DNA from: Proteus appendicitidis
Lineage (GTDB): Bacteria > Pseudomonadota > Gammaproteobacteria > Enterobacterales > Enterobacteriaceae
Reading direction: 5' to 3'
Assembly (NCBI RefSeq): GCF_030271835.1
Contig: NZ_CP127389.1
Coordinates: forward strand, 992,001 to 1,056,000
DNA: 64,000 nucleotides
Shown here: one piece after another, positions 53,202 through 63,105 of the stretch
How the letters are laid out: every line of letters starts with the position of its first letter
How positions within the stretch are numbered: position 1 is the stretch's first letter
Position numbers and translations under genes: made by a program
The notes under the pieces: model-generated
What the model saw: the letters and a program-made list of their open reading frames with translations, nothing else
Databases searched by the model: none
Told to the model about the DNA's origin: nothing

Positions 53202-55364
53202 TTACCAGCGATAATTCATTGTTGCTGTCATTGTTCTGCCAATCCCATAAAAGCATGCACTATCACCAGCACAAGATGCAACATAGTGTTTATTTGCAAT
53301 ATTATTCATATTAAGTTGAATTTCAGCACCTTTTAAAGAAGGTGATAGCTCACCTAATGAATAACCAATCATCGCATCGTAAAGAGTCACAGCCGGTACA
53401 CTAATTGTATTTTTAGTATCACCTTGAGATACACCCACATATCTCACACCAACGCCAGCTTTAGCCCCATTAAATAACCCAGATGTTTCATCATATTGAC
53501 CCCAAAGTGATGCCATATGCTTAGGAACGCGAGGAAGCTCTTTTCCTTGTGTTCCCTCAATAATGGTTTTTCTTACTTCAGTATCGGTATAAGCATAACT
53601 GCTGATAAATGAAATATTTTCAGTTAATTGGCTATTAATTTGCGCTTCAACACCACGACTTCTAATTTCACCCACAGGTTCGAAATATGCTTTTTCAGCA
53701 TTGTAGTTGGTTACATTGCGTTGTTGTAATTGATAAACAGAGAGTGTTGCCAATGTTTGTTCATTTGGTGTGAGGTATTTGATCCCCGCTTCTAATTGAC
53801 GACCTTCACTCGGATCAAATGGTGCTGTACCTGGTGCGCGACGAGTTTGTAAATTAGGCTCAAAAGAGGTGCTATAGCTAATATAAGGAGAAATACCATT
53901 ATCAAAAGCATATAGAAGCCCTGCGCGACCCGTTAATTTATGATCATCTTGTTGATCATAGCTTTTAGCTAAGAAATCATGAGTCCGAACTTGAGCCCAA
54001 TCTTGGCGTAAGCCTGCAAGTAAGATCCAATTTTTCCATTGGATCTGATCTTGTAGATACAACCCGACTTGATCACGTTTTTGTAACTGATCGGTTGCGG
54101 GTTTTTGTAAGCTCATATCAATTGGGTAGTGATAATTAGGATCACGCCAATCAAGATCGTACTCAGGACCCATTGCACGGAGTAAGTTATCTTGATCTTT
54201 ACTCCACTGATAATCAATACCTGCAATCACAGTATGATTCAGTTTTGCAGTAGTAAAGTCGGCTTGTAAACGAGTGTCTATTCCTAAAGTATCTGTTTCT
54301 CGCTGCTCTTGTTGCGCTCTGCGCTCAAGAACATAAGGGTTATCTTTTCTTAAAGATCCAAATACAAGGTATTTATATTTTTGATTAATATGGCTATATC
54401 GAGCATGTTGTACAATTTTTAATGAGTCATTAAACTCGTGTTCGAATTCATAACCTATACCATATTGTTGACGCCATGATTTATGGTAATCGGGATTATT
54501 GACATCAAAATCAAAGGGAATTGTACCAGCGGGAGTGCTTTTAACCGTACCATAGGCAGGTAAAAAATTACGATATCCCGCTTCAGGCTCTTGCTGAATA
54601 AAGCTTAATAGCGTTAAGCGAGTTTGTTCATTAGGTAAGAACGTAATCGCAGGAGCAAGTGCAAAACGCTCTTCTTTATAGTTTTTTATTTGTGTGTGTT
54701 GGGTTTTTGCAATACCGTTTAGACGATAAAGTACACGATTATCATCACTTAATGCCCCTGAAAAATCAAAAGCGGTTTCTGCTAATTTATCGTTGCCTGC
54801 ACGTACTTGAATATGACGAATAGGGGATGCAGTGGGTCTTTTACTTGTCATTGCGACAATGCCACCTGGGTTTACTTGACCATAAAGAACAGATGCAGGT
54901 CCTCTAACAACTTCAACGCGTTCTAATAGCCATGGATCAATTGCACCCGTTGATGATGATGCTCCCATTCCGTAGCTTAGGCCGTCAAGAAAACGTGGTG
55001 CATAGCTGTAACCACGAATAAAAACTTCATCATTACGATTAGAACTTCCACGATATTCTGTGAAAACGCCGGGTGTATAACGTAACGCCTGAGAAACTGA
55101 ACTGACATCTTGAGCATCCATTTGATCACGGGTGATCACGCTAATAGATTGCGGTGTTTTTTCAATTTCAGTCGATGTTTTATTTGTTGATAATGTTTTT
55201 GTTGCGACAAAACCGGAAATCGGTGCTTGAGGATCTTGTGATGGAGATGCGGTAACAATTATCTTTTCAGGTACATTTTTATTGACTGCCGCGTGAATTT
55301 GAACAGAGAGTAAACTTAACGGTAAAGCGAGAAAGACACTAGCAACGCAGTTTTTATTAGACAC
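53202..55364 (-). CDS. TonB-dependent siderophore receptor (FhuA/FcuA-like)
   Basis: This 720-aa outer-membrane receptor has a signal peptide (about 1-25, IHAAV) and a TonB-box-like EKIIVTAS. The plug domain shows TPQSISVITRDQMDAQDVSS and RVEVVRGPASVLYGQVNPGG. A 22-strand barrel ends in MTATMNYRW (terminal aromatic). The start is GTG 55364, 7 nt after AAGGG. A longer frame to ATG 55460 would run through the Fur box and encode an unlikely N-terminus. It probably takes up a hydroxamate-type ferric siderophore (ferrichrome-like), inferred from family resemblance. No transport genes are adjacent. Confidence 0.9.
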   Translation of the reverse strand: MSNKNCVASVFLALPLSLLSVQIHAAVNKNVPEKIIVTASPSQDPQAPISGFVATKTLSTNKTSTEIEKTPQSISVITRDQMDAQDVSSVSQALRYTPGVFTEYRGSSNRNDEVFIRGYSYAPRFLDGLSYGMGASSSTGAIDPWLLERVEVVRGPASVLYGQVNPGGIVAMTSKRPTASPIRHIQVRAGNDKLAETAFDFSGALSDDNRVLYRLNGIAKTQHTQIKNYKEERFALAPAITFLPNEQTRLTLLSFIQQEPEAGYRNFLPAYGTVKSTPAGTIPFDFDVNNPDYHKSWRQQYGIGYEFEHEFNDSLKIVQHARYSHINQKYKYLVFGSLRKDNPYVLERRAQQEQRETDTLGIDTRLQADFTTAKLNHTVIAGIDYQWSKDQDNLLRAMGPEYDLDWRDPNYHYPIDMSLQKPATDQLQKRDQVGLYLQDQIQWKNWILLAGLRQDWAQVRTHDFLAKSYDQQDDHKLTGRAGLLYAFDNGISPYISYSTSFEPNLQTRRAPGTAPFDPSEGRQLEAGIKYLTPNEQTLATLSVYQLQQRNVTNYNAEKAYFEPVGEIRSRGVEAQINSQLTENISFISSYAYTDTEVRKTIIEGTQGKELPRVPKHMASLWGQYDETSGLFNGAKAGVGVRYVGVSQGDTKNTISVPAVTLYDAMIGYSLGELSPSLKGAEIQLNMNNIANKHYVASCAGDSACFYGIGRTMTATMNYRW

Positions 55365-55439
55365 AGTAGAACCCTTTAGTTTTTTATTATTTAACTTTAA
55401 ATGCGGAAGCCATGAAAATATCACTCCGAAAACATTAAT

Positions 55440-55458
55440 ACTAATGATAATGATTAGC
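55440..55458 (-). promoter_or_regulatory. Fur box of the TonB receptor gene
   Basis: ACTAATGATAATGATTAGC matches about 15 of 19 Fur consensus positions. It lies 75 bp upstream of the GTG start chosen for the receptor, a normal operator distance. Confidence 0.82.
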
Positions 55459-55611
55459 ATTCTATATATTTAATTTATTAAGATTTGTTTTCTTATTCCG
55501 TAATGAAATAAGTAATTATGAAATTGGCTATATAAGGAATAAATTATGATCTTTAAGGTAAATAAGGTGTGATTGGGTGGGATAAATTATTTTTTGTGAT
55601 GGTTTAGAAAC

Positions 55612-55637
55612 AAAAAACCCGCCAATTAAGCGGGTTT
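55612..55637 (-). terminator. Terminator of pepD
   Basis: An 8-bp stem, AAACCCGC / GCGGGTTT, has a 7-nt loop and is followed on the minus strand by a T run. It lies 23 bp after the pepD stop. Confidence 0.92.
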
Positions 55638-55659
55638 CATTATTAACGCTAAAGCGAGA

Positions 55660-57117
55660 TTATTTAGCAGGGATTGCTTTTAAAATCGCAGTTAATAATT
55701 GCCAGTATTGACCGACGCTCTTAATGTGAACGCGTTCGTCTGGTGAGTGAGCGCCACGGATTGTTGGTCCAATAGAAACCATATCCATATCTGGGTAAGG
55801 TTTTTTGAACAGACCACACTCAAGACCTGCGTGGATAACCATGATGTTTGGCACTTTATCAAATAGTTGTTGGTAAGTGTCACGAACTAAATGCATAACA
55901 GGAGAGTCTGCATCTGGTTTCCAACCAGGATAGCCGCCTTTGGTTTCGATATCTGCTTTAGCGAGTTTTGCTAATGCTGTTAGCATGCTAACAACATAGG
56001 TTTTACCACTATCAATCAGAGAACGAATTAAGCACAGGATCTCTACTTTATCGTCAACAATGCTAACAACACCGACGTTTAATGAAGTTTCAACAACACC
56101 TTCAACGTCATCACTCATACGAATAACACCATTTGGCATTGCATTGAGTAGGTTGATTAAGCGTTCTTGGCAATCTGTTGTGAAAACTTTTTTATCTGTT
56201 GTTGTATCAGTTAATTCAACTTTCAGATTTTTTTCAGCAATAGCTAATTCAGTTTTTAACAGCGCTTCAAATTTCGCTTTTACAGTATCTAGTTGGTTTG
56301 CTTTATCCGCTGGAATTGCAAAAACAATGTTTGCTTCACGAGGGATCGCATTACGCAGTGTACCACCGTGGAAATCAATTAATTTCAGTGATAATTCTTC
56401 GGCATGATCTGCTAAGAAACGCGCTAATAATTTATTTGCGTTACCTAAACCTAAATGGATATCACCACCAGAGTGACCCCCATTTAATCCTTTTAGAACC
56501 AGTTGTTTAACAACGTGCCCTGCTGGGATTGCATCGTAAGAAAGGCTTACTGTGGTTTTAACATCAATACCACCCGCACAGCCCATGTAGATTTCACCTT
56601 CTTCTTCTGAGTCTGTGTTGATCAGAATATCAGCTTGTAACCAACCCGGTTGTAAACCAAAGGCACCGTCCATACCTGTTTCTTCAGTCATGGTTAACAG
56701 CACTTCTAATGGTCCGTGTTTAACAGTATCGTCAGCTAAAACAGCCAACGCAGATGCCATACCAACACCATTATCTGCACCTAATGTGGTGCCTTTCGCT
56801 TTGATCCATTCGCCATCAATGTAAGGTTGAATCGGATCTTTAGTGAAGTCGTGAACGGTATCATTGTTTTTTTGCGGCACCATATCTAAGTGTGCTTGTA
56901 AAACAACCGTTTTACGATCTTCCATGCCTTTGGTTGCTGGTTTACGAATTAAAATATTGCCAACGGCATCGCGCTCTGCAAAAAGTCCTTTTTCACTTGC
57001 CCAAGAAAGAATGTGGGTAGCTAAGGCTTCTTCATGATGTGATGGATGTGGAATCGAACAAATTTTTGCAAAAATATCCCATAGTGGTTGTGGGGATAGA
57101 GTAGATAGTTCAGACAC
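55660..57117 (-). CDS. pepD: Aminoacyl-histidine dipeptidase (peptidase D)
   Basis: This 485-aa M20 zinc dipeptidase cleaves Xaa-His dipeptides such as carnosine. Metal and catalytic motifs are VVLQAHLDMVPQK, GTTLGADNGVGMA, LLTMTEETGMDGAFG and NTDSEEEGEIYMGCAGG. HAGLECGLF and GPTIRGAHSPDERVHI follow. Length matches E. coli PepD (485 aa). It uses GTG 57117 after AGGAG. It is divergent from gpt, the same pair as in E. coli. Confidence 0.97.
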   Translation of the reverse strand: MSELSTLSPQPLWDIFAKICSIPHPSHHEEALATHILSWASEKGLFAERDAVGNILIRKPATKGMEDRKTVVLQAHLDMVPQKNNDTVHDFTKDPIQPYIDGEWIKAKGTTLGADNGVGMASALAVLADDTVKHGPLEVLLTMTEETGMDGAFGLQPGWLQADILINTDSEEEGEIYMGCAGGIDVKTTVSLSYDAIPAGHVVKQLVLKGLNGGHSGGDIHLGLGNANKLLARFLADHAEELSLKLIDFHGGTLRNAIPREANIVFAIPADKANQLDTVKAKFEALLKTELAIAEKNLKVELTDTTTDKKVFTTDCQERLINLLNAMPNGVIRMSDDVEGVVETSLNVGVVSIVDDKVEILCLIRSLIDSGKTYVVSMLTALAKLAKADIETKGGYPGWKPDADSPVMHLVRDTYQQLFDKVPNIMVIHAGLECGLFKKPYPDMDMVSIGPTIRGAHSPDERVHIKSVGQYWQLLTAILKAIPAK

Positions 57118-57470
57118 GATGGATCTCCTCTAACAGCATCTGTGTTATTGATAGCCTACCGCTTTTTTAAGGGTTAGCTTTATTATTCTGAGCGTTATAC
57201 GCCAATATAGTTGAGAATATCACTTTCTTCTGATGAATGCGTCATTCTATTCACATCTCTATCTAAGAAATTAGATCTCCATTTTGTATTCATTTTTTAT
57301 ATGGTTCATTTTTTAATCATAAATAGGTATTACAGAAAAAAATAAGGCTAATCTCATCTGTTTTCACGTTTTCTCTGGTTTTTAGGCGCTCAAATCACTA
57401 TAATCTCGCGCAACCTTTTTTTCCGCAAAAAAGCTTCTCTCGAAATTTAAGTAGCTAGGATCACAATATT
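57118..57470. other. Intergenic region between divergent pepD and gpt
   Basis: About 353 bp with no ORF. It holds the gpt promoter (57376-57404) and should hold the pepD promoter on the other strand. Otherwise I see only AT-rich sequence. Confidence 0.5.
57376..57404 (+). promoter_or_regulatory. Probable sigma-70 promoter of gpt
   Basis: -10 TATAAT is perfect and is followed by a GC-rich discriminator (CTCGCGC). The -35 TGGTTT at 17-nt spacing is weak. This implies a leader of about 60 nt before the gpt ATG. Confidence 0.55.
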
Positions 57471-57932
57471 ATGAGCGAAAAATATGTTGTAACGTGGGAT
57501 ATGTTGCAAATACATGCCCGTCAATTGGCGCAACGTTTATTACCAGTCGAACAGTGGACAGGCATTATTGCTGTCAGCCGTGGGGGATTAGTCCCTGCTG
57601 CATTACTTGCTCGTGAATTAGGTATCCGTCATGTGGATACAGTCTGTATTTCTAGCTATGACCACGATCATCAGCGTGACCTCAAAATCTTAAAAAAAGC
57701 AGAAGGTGATGGTGAAGGCTTTATCGTTGTTGATGATTTAGTCGATACTGGTGGTACTGCTAAAGTTATCCGTGAGATGTATCCAAAAGCGCATTTTGTT
57801 ACTATTTTTGCAAAACCAGAAGGGCGTCCTTTAGTGGATGATTTTGTGGTTGATATTCCGCAAAATACATGGATTGAACAGCCTTGGGATATGGGTGTTG
57901 CCTTTATTCCACCAGTTTGCGATCAAAAATAA
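57471..57932 (+). CDS. gpt: Xanthine-guanine phosphoribosyltransferase
   Basis: This 153-aa type I PRTase salvages xanthine and guanine with PRPP. It has the PPi loop [17 protein letters not shown] written as [11 protein letters not shown], the PRPP-binding [15 protein letters not shown] (about 84-98) and the purine-binding [16 protein letters not shown]. Length is about that of E. coli Gpt (152 aa). AGGA lies before the ATG. It is followed by a terminator and then frsA, as in E. coli. Confidence 0.97.
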   Translation: MSEKYVVTWDMLQIHARQLAQRLLPVEQWTGIIAVSRGGLVPAALLARELGIRHVDTVCISSYDHDHQRDLKILKKAEGDGEGFIVVDDLVDTGGTAKVIREMYPKAHFVTIFAKPEGRPLVDDFVVDIPQNTWIEQPWDMGVAFIPPVCDQK

Positions 57933-57963
57933 GTTGATAGCATTCACTTTGCTGTTTTAATTG

Positions 57964-57996
57964 AGATCCTCGCTTAGGCGGGGATTTTTGTTTTTA
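57964..57996 (+). terminator. Terminator of gpt
   Basis: GATCCTCGC / GCGGGGATT pair around a TTAG loop (G-U pairs included) and are followed by TTTTGTTTTT. It lies about 32 bp after the gpt stop. Confidence 0.85.
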
Positions 57997-58133
57997 AGCT
58001 TTTTTCTCTTCTTCTTTATGATGTCTTCGTGCGATTGCTTGTCGTGATACACATTGTTCCAGTCGATTTCATGCTATGATAAAGCCAGACTTTTTAGCCC
58101 CTTTATACGATATCCACTGATTTGAAGAGTGAT

Positions 58134-59384
58134 ATGGCAAACAATACGAATCTTTCTGAAGCTTTATTTAAGCCACGAGCAAAACACGCTGAAACCTCAA
58201 CGCTAATTCAGTACACCCATCCAAAATCAAATATTAATACCTATACCGTGCTTAATGGTACCAGCCAGCAAAATTGGTATCGGACTATTCAACGTTTACT
58301 TTGGATTTGGCGTGGAATTTCTCCTATTGAAATAGAAGAGGTGTTAAGTCGAATTGCTGTGCAGGATGCTCCTCGTAGTGACGATAAATTTATTGATACC
58401 GTTGTAGGGTATCGTAAAGGAGGTTGGTCATTTGAGTGGTCACATCAAGCTATGATCTGGCAACAAAAAGCATTACGTGAAGAGTCTGGTGATGCCGCCG
58501 CCGATTGTTGGTTACAAGCCGCACATCTCTATAGTATTGCTGCATATCCTTTTATTAATGGTGATTTTTTAGCGGATCAAGCCGTTATTTTGTCGATGAA
58601 AGCTTTTGAGAATGCGACGAAATTCTCCTCTTTTGAAGTTAAAAAACTGACATTTAAATTAGAGGGAAAAGGGACGACAACAGGGTTTCTACATTTACCC
58701 AAAGATTGTAGAGGTCCTTATCCTACCGTGTTATTTTGTGGCGGATTAGACGGCTTACAAAGCGATTATGTCAGTTTCTTCCGTAACTATCTTTCCCCTA
58801 AAGGTATTGCAATGCTAACACTGGATATGCCCGCAATTGGTTATTCAGTAAAACAAAAACTAACGGAAGATACATGCCAATTACAAGGTGAAGTTCTAAA
58901 ACAACTTTCTGAAGTACCTTGGATTGATCATACTCGTATTGGTGTAATGGGCTTTCGCTTTGGCGGTAATATTGCCGTACGTTTAGCTTATATCTACCCA
59001 AAATTGATTAAAGGCGTTGTTGCCTTAGGTCCGTTGATCCACACTTTCTTTACCCAAGCTGAATTGCAGAAAAAAATTCCTGTGATGTATCTTGATGTGT
59101 TAGCAAGTCGCTTAGGGTTATGGAATATTGATGAGAATAACCTTCGGTTATTATTGAGCAGTTATTCTCTGAAAAACCAAGGCTTGATTGGGCGACGTAT
59201 GCCTGTTCCTATGATGGGGGTTTATTGGAAAGGTGATGAAATAAGCCCTAAAGAGGATTCGCAATTAATTGCACGCTCCTCCATGGATGGTGACATTCTT
59301 GCTATTAATGACAAGCCGCTTTACGAAGGCTTAGAGCTAGCGTTACAAAAAAGTGCAGATTGGATCTATGATAAATTAATATAA
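58134..59384 (+). CDS. frsA: FrsA (YafA) alpha/beta-hydrolase-like esterase
   Basis: This 416-aa protein is collinear with E. coli FrsA (414 aa), first described as a fermentation/respiration switch protein that binds EIIA-Glc and studied as an esterase or decarboxylase in other bacteria. It shows NLSEALFKPRAKHAETSTL, LLWIWRGISPIE, TVLFCGGLDGLQSDY, AMLTLDMPAIGYS and GVMGFRFGGNIAVRLAY. In the last of these, the nucleophile position has Phe-Arg-Phe-Gly rather than Gly-x-Ser-x-Gly. The start is ATG 58134; the in-frame TTG at 58122 is less likely. It lies between gpt and crl as in E. coli. Confidence 0.95.
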   Translation: MANNTNLSEALFKPRAKHAETSTLIQYTHPKSNINTYTVLNGTSQQNWYRTIQRLLWIWRGISPIEIEEVLSRIAVQDAPRSDDKFIDTVVGYRKGGWSFEWSHQAMIWQQKALREESGDAAADCWLQAAHLYSIAAYPFINGDFLADQAVILSMKAFENATKFSSFEVKKLTFKLEGKGTTTGFLHLPKDCRGPYPTVLFCGGLDGLQSDYVSFFRNYLSPKGIAMLTLDMPAIGYSVKQKLTEDTCQLQGEVLKQLSEVPWIDHTRIGVMGFRFGGNIAVRLAYIYPKLIKGVVALGPLIHTFFTQAELQKKIPVMYLDVLASRLGLWNIDENNLRLLLSSYSLKNQGLIGRRMPVPMMGVYWKGDEISPKEDSQLIARSSMDGDILAINDKPLYEGLELALQKSADWIYDKLI

Positions 59385-59455
59385 TTAATTTTGAACAATA
59401 ACTTGCTAATTATATTAGATTATATAACAGTAGGGTTTCTAAGGAGACTGAATTT

Positions 59456-59857
59456 ATGACTTCATCTTTGAACCCTACCCGAGGTAAGTTATTAAAGCGT
59501 TTTGCTCAAATCGGCCCATATATCCGAGAGCAACAATGCCAAGAGAGCCAGTTCTTTTTTGACTGCTTAGCTGTTTGTGTAAATAAAAAAGTCGCGCCGG
59601 AAAAACGAGAGTTTTGGGGCTGGTGGATGGAATTAGAACGCAATAATGAGCAGCTCATTTATCATTATCAAATTGGGCTATTCGATAAAAATGGTGATTG
59701 GCTTCATCAGAACATAAGTAAGAATGATGTTGTTGAGTCAATCAATGAAACACTTATTCGTTTTCATGAATTTCTTCAACTTGCAGTGAGTGAATTAGAT
59801 ATGAAACTCATTCCAGATGAAAAAATGAACAAATTTCCTCTTCCCATTCAGCCCTAA
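59456..59857 (+). CDS. crl: Sigma factor-binding protein Crl
   Basis: This 133-aa protein binds sigma-S and promotes its association with RNA polymerase, favouring the general stress and curli regulons. Conserved parts are GKLLKRFAQIGPYIRE, QFFFDCLAVCVN and REFWGWWMELE (aromatic-rich core). AAGGAG lies 9 nt before the ATG. It sits between frsA and proB in the E. coli order, here without phoE. The stop codon is within the stem of a following hairpin. Confidence 0.95.
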   Translation: MTSSLNPTRGKLLKRFAQIGPYIREQQCQESQFFFDCLAVCVNKKVAPEKREFWGWWMELERNNEQLIYHYQIGLFDKNGDWLHQNISKNDVVESINETLIRFHEFLQLAVSELDMKLIPDEKMNKFPLPIQP

Positions 59858-59912
59858 TTTTGTGTTAGGGCAACTTTTCATAGATTTTGCGTTATGTCAG
59901 TTGGCATAACGC
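59851..59912 (+). terminator. Two hairpins between crl and proB
   Basis: GCCCTAA/TTAGGGC (59851-59871, overlapping the crl stop, then CAACTTTT) and GCGTTATG/CATAACGC (59889-59912, then TTCTCTCC). The first may be a weak crl terminator. The second lies in the proB leader and could be an attenuating structure. Confidence 0.5.
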
Positions 59913-59972
59913 TTCTCTCCTGATAAAACTGTGTATCATCTTTTTAAATAATCAACAAGAATGGTAAATGTT

Positions 59973-61076
59973 ATGAGTAGCAGCCAAACGCTGGTTGTTA
60001 AATTAGGGACAAGTGTACTTACTGGTGGTTCACGACGTCTGGATCAGTCTCATATTGTGGAACTGGTTCGCCAATGTGCCAAACAACACGAAAAAGGGCA
60101 TCGGATTATCATTGTCACTTCAGGTGCAATTGCCGCAGGGCGTGAATATTTGAATTATCCTGATTTGCCCGCAACTATTGCTTCTAAACAGTTGCTTGCT
60201 GCTGTGGGGCAAAGCGCTTTAATTCAAGTATGGAAACAGTTATTTGCCATTTATGGTATTCATATTGGTCAAATGCTATTAACGCGTGCCGATATTGAAG
60301 ATAGAGAACGTTTCCTAAATGCGCGTGATACATTACATGCACTGTTAGATAACCATATTATCCCGGTTATCAATGAAAATGATGCTGTTGCTACCGCGGA
60401 AATTAAAGTGGGTGATAACGATAATTTATCAGCATTAGCGGCTATTTTAGGCGGTGCAGATAAACTGTTATTACTGACGGATATTGAAGGGCTTTATACG
60501 GCTGATCCTCGCAGTAACCCAGATGCTAAATTGATCCCAGAAGTTTTTGATATCAATGATGAGTTACGCCAAATGGCAGGTGATAGCGTATCAGGTTTAG
60601 GTACGGGTGGTATGGCAACAAAACTGCAAGCAGCAACCGTTGCAGGCCGCGCGGGTATTGATGTTGTTATCGCCGCAGGCGTACAACCTGAAGTTATCGC
60701 AAAAGTTATCAATAATGAACCTGTTGGAACGTTATTCCATGGCTTACAAAGCCCATTAGAAGCGCGTAAGCGGTGGATCTTTGGTGCGCCAATTGCTGGT
60801 GTGATTGTGGTTGATGAAGGGGCTGAAAACGCAATTAAAGAAAAAGGTAGCTCCCTTTTACCAAAAGGTATCAAAGAAATTAAAGGCGATTTCTCGCGTG
60901 GATGTGTTATCCGCATTCAAAGTTTACAAGGTAAAGATCTTGCTCATGGTGTTGCACACTATAACAGTGATGCACTGCGTCTAATCGCAGGACACCATTC
61001 ACAAGAAATTAGTCAAATTTTAGGTTACGAGTATGGCAGTGTTGCTGTGCATCGTGATGATATGATTGTTAGCTAA
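59973..61076 (+). CDS. proB: Glutamate 5-kinase
   Basis: This 367-aa enzyme phosphorylates glutamate, the first and feedback-controlled step of proline synthesis. The N-terminal amino acid kinase domain shows [50 protein letters not shown] and [15 protein letters not shown]. The C-terminal PUA domain includes [12 protein letters not shown] and [14 protein letters not shown]. The start at ATG 59973 gives the same length as E. coli (367 aa); an in-frame ATG at 59961 also exists. It is followed by proA after 11 bp. Confidence 0.97.
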   Translation: MSSSQTLVVKLGTSVLTGGSRRLDQSHIVELVRQCAKQHEKGHRIIIVTSGAIAAGREYLNYPDLPATIASKQLLAAVGQSALIQVWKQLFAIYGIHIGQMLLTRADIEDRERFLNARDTLHALLDNHIIPVINENDAVATAEIKVGDNDNLSALAAILGGADKLLLLTDIEGLYTADPRSNPDAKLIPEVFDINDELRQMAGDSVSGLGTGGMATKLQAATVAGRAGIDVVIAAGVQPEVIAKVINNEPVGTLFHGLQSPLEARKRWIFGAPIAGVIVVDEGAENAIKEKGSSLLPKGIKEIKGDFSRGCVIRIQSLQGKDLAHGVAHYNSDALRLIAGHHSQEISQILGYEYGSVAVHRDDMIVS

Positions 61077-61087
61077 GGAGCCTTCTG

Positions 61088-62341
61088 ATGTTAGAACAAA
61101 TGGGTAAATCGGCAAGAGAGGCATCTTGGCATTTAGCTCAACTATCAACAGAGCAAAAAAATCAGGCATTATTAGTGATGGCTGATTTATTAGAACAACA
61201 AGAAGCTTCAATTCTTGCAGCAAATGAAAAAGATATGCAAGCCGCTCGCGAAGCTAACATCAATGCCGCTATGCTTGATCGTTTATTACTTAATTCTGCA
61301 CGTTTAAAAGCAATTGCAGATGATGTACGACAAGTGTGCCGTTTAGAAGATCCTGTGGGTCAAGTTATTGATGGGCGTATGCTAGATAGTGGTTTACGTT
61401 TAGAGCGTCGTCGTGTGCCGTTGGGTGTTGTGGGTGTTATTTATGAAGCTCGTCCTAATGTCACAATTGATGTCGCTTCTTTATGTTTGAAAACGGGTAA
61501 TGCTGCTATTCTTCGTGGTGGAAAAGAGACCCATCATACTAACCAAGCGGTTGTTGCTGTTATTCAACAAGCATTAGAAAAATGTGGTATTCCTGCTGGC
61601 GCTATTCAGGCGATTGATAAGCCTGATCGTGAATTAGTCGCTAAAATGCTAAAAATGGATGAGTATATTGATATGCTTATTCCACGAGGTGGCGCAGGAT
61701 TACATAAACTTTGCCGTGAACAATCAACTATTCCCGTTATTACTGGTGGCATCGGTGTTTGTCATACTTTTGTGGATGAAAGTGCGGATTTAGAAAAAGC
61801 ATTAACGGTTATCGTAAATGCGAAAGTACAACGTCCAAGCGCGTGTAACTCTTTAGAAACGCTCTTAGTACACGAAAATATTGCAGATCTATTTTTACCA
61901 CAGCTAAGTGATGCTATGGCGGCTCAAAAGGTGACTTTGCATGCAAGTGAGAAGGCATTGGCAGGGCTGAAAAAAGGCGGAGCGACTGTTGTTGATGTGA
62001 AAGATGCAGATTATTGCGATGAATGGCTATCACTTGATTTAAACGTAGAAGTAGTGAGTGGGTTAACTGAGGCTATTAGCCATATTCGCCGTTATGGTAC
62101 TGCGCACTCTGATGCTATTTTAACGCAATCTATCGCTAATGCTGATCGCTTTGTTCGCCAAGTTGATTCTGCTGCTGTGTATGTTAATGCAAGTACACGT
62201 TTTACTGATGGTGGACAATTCGGTTTAGGTGCCGAGGTTGCTGTTAGTACACAGAAATTACATGCCAGAGGGCCAATGGGATTAGATGCCCTAACGACCT
62301 ATAAATGGATTGGTTACGGTGATAATACAATTCGTAGCTAA
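61088..62341 (+). CDS. proA: Gamma-glutamyl phosphate reductase
   Basis: This 417-aa NADPH-dependent enzyme reduces gamma-glutamyl phosphate to glutamate semialdehyde, the second step of proline synthesis after ProB; ProC (27062-27880) completes the pathway. It shows [31 protein letters not shown] and [11 protein letters not shown]. The catalytic Cys lies in [16 protein letters not shown], and [20 protein letters not shown] follows. AAGGAG precedes the ATG. A strong terminator follows. Confidence 0.98.
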   Translation: MLEQMGKSAREASWHLAQLSTEQKNQALLVMADLLEQQEASILAANEKDMQAAREANINAAMLDRLLLNSARLKAIADDVRQVCRLEDPVGQVIDGRMLDSGLRLERRRVPLGVVGVIYEARPNVTIDVASLCLKTGNAAILRGGKETHHTNQAVVAVIQQALEKCGIPAGAIQAIDKPDRELVAKMLKMDEYIDMLIPRGGAGLHKLCREQSTIPVITGGIGVCHTFVDESADLEKALTVIVNAKVQRPSACNSLETLLVHENIADLFLPQLSDAMAAQKVTLHASEKALAGLKKGGATVVDVKDADYCDEWLSLDLNVEVVSGLTEAISHIRRYGTAHSDAILTQSIANADRFVRQVDSAAVYVNASTRFTDGGQFGLGAEVAVSTQKLHARGPMGLDALTTYKWIGYGDNTIRS

Positions 62342-62359
62342 GTGTTAAGATGATTAAAT

Positions 62360-62396
62360 AAGCCATACTTTTCTAAAGTGTGGCTTTATTTTTTTG
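62360..62396 (+). terminator. Terminator of proBA
   Basis: A 12-bp stem, AAGCCATACTTT / AAAGTGTGGCTT (one G-U), has a TCT loop and is followed by TATTTTTTT. It lies 19 bp after the proA stop. Confidence 0.92.
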
Positions 62397-62430
62397 TTAC
62401 ATCAGGTATGATATTTCATACTTTACAGCA

Positions 62431-62448
62431 TGTAAATTTTTAATTACA
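62431..62448 (+). promoter_or_regulatory. TyrR box upstream of aroL
   Basis: TGTAAA-N6-ATTACA differs from the TyrR consensus TGTAAA-N6-TTTACA at one base and lies 20 bp before the aroL start. An overlapping palindrome TTTACAGCATGTAAA (62422-62436) offers a second half-site pair. E. coli aroL is TyrR-regulated. Confidence 0.75.
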
Positions 62449-62468
62449 CCCCTAAAAGGGAACACACT

Positions 62469-62999
62469 ATGGAGATAGTGCATTTTATGGATAGTACAAT
62501 TTACCTTATCGGACCTAGAGGTGCAGGAAAAACAACAGTAGGTAAAGCACTTTCCCTCACTTTAAATTATAGATTTATTGATACGGATGATTGGATAACC
62601 CAAAAATATCAACAAACTATATCTTCGATGGTTCAAGAGAAAGGTTGGGATTTTTTTCGTCAAACTGAATCAGATGCATTAGTCCAAGTTAGCCAGCCTA
62701 ACCAAGTTATCTCAACAGGTGGTGGGATGATTTTAGCAGATCAAAATCGTGCTTATATGAAATCTTCAGGTGTTATTATTTATTTACAGGCATCTCTTGA
62801 AACTTTAGTTGAGCGTTTATCCCAAGATCCAAATGACGCACAAAGACCGAGTTTGACAGGTAAAACGTTAGTTTCAGAAATGAATGACGTTTTGACTAAA
62901 CGTGAACCTTTATATTTGCAGTGTGCTGATATCATTGTCGATGCGGGATTACCGATAAATGAGATTATTGAGGCAATCCTCGCAAAACTCACGAAATAA
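62469..62999 (+). CDS. aroL: Shikimate kinase II
   Basis: This 176-aa kinase converts shikimate to shikimate 3-phosphate in the aromatic pathway. It has Walker A GPRGAGKTTVGKAL, the shikimate-binding FIDTDDWI, the GGG motif ISTGGGMIL and the lid Arg in AQRPSLTGK. Start options are ATG 62469 (AAGGGA 7 nt before) or ATG 62487, which would match E. coli AroL (MTQPLFLIGPRG) in length. The better ribosome binding site favours 62469. A TyrR box upstream fits AroL rather than AroK. Confidence 0.93.
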   Translation: MEIVHFMDSTIYLIGPRGAGKTTVGKALSLTLNYRFIDTDDWITQKYQQTISSMVQEKGWDFFRQTESDALVQVSQPNQVISTGGGMILADQNRAYMKSSGVIIYLQASLETLVERLSQDPNDAQRPSLTGKTLVSEMNDVLTKREPLYLQCADIIVDAGLPINEIIEAILAKLTK

Positions 63000-63105
63000 T
63001 TAAGCAATCGTCTGATATAAAGGATAAAACAGGGAACATCTATTTTATTTTCGTCACATCCTATTTATAGTAAGGCTAATTATAGCAAAATGAGATATGG
63101 ATATG

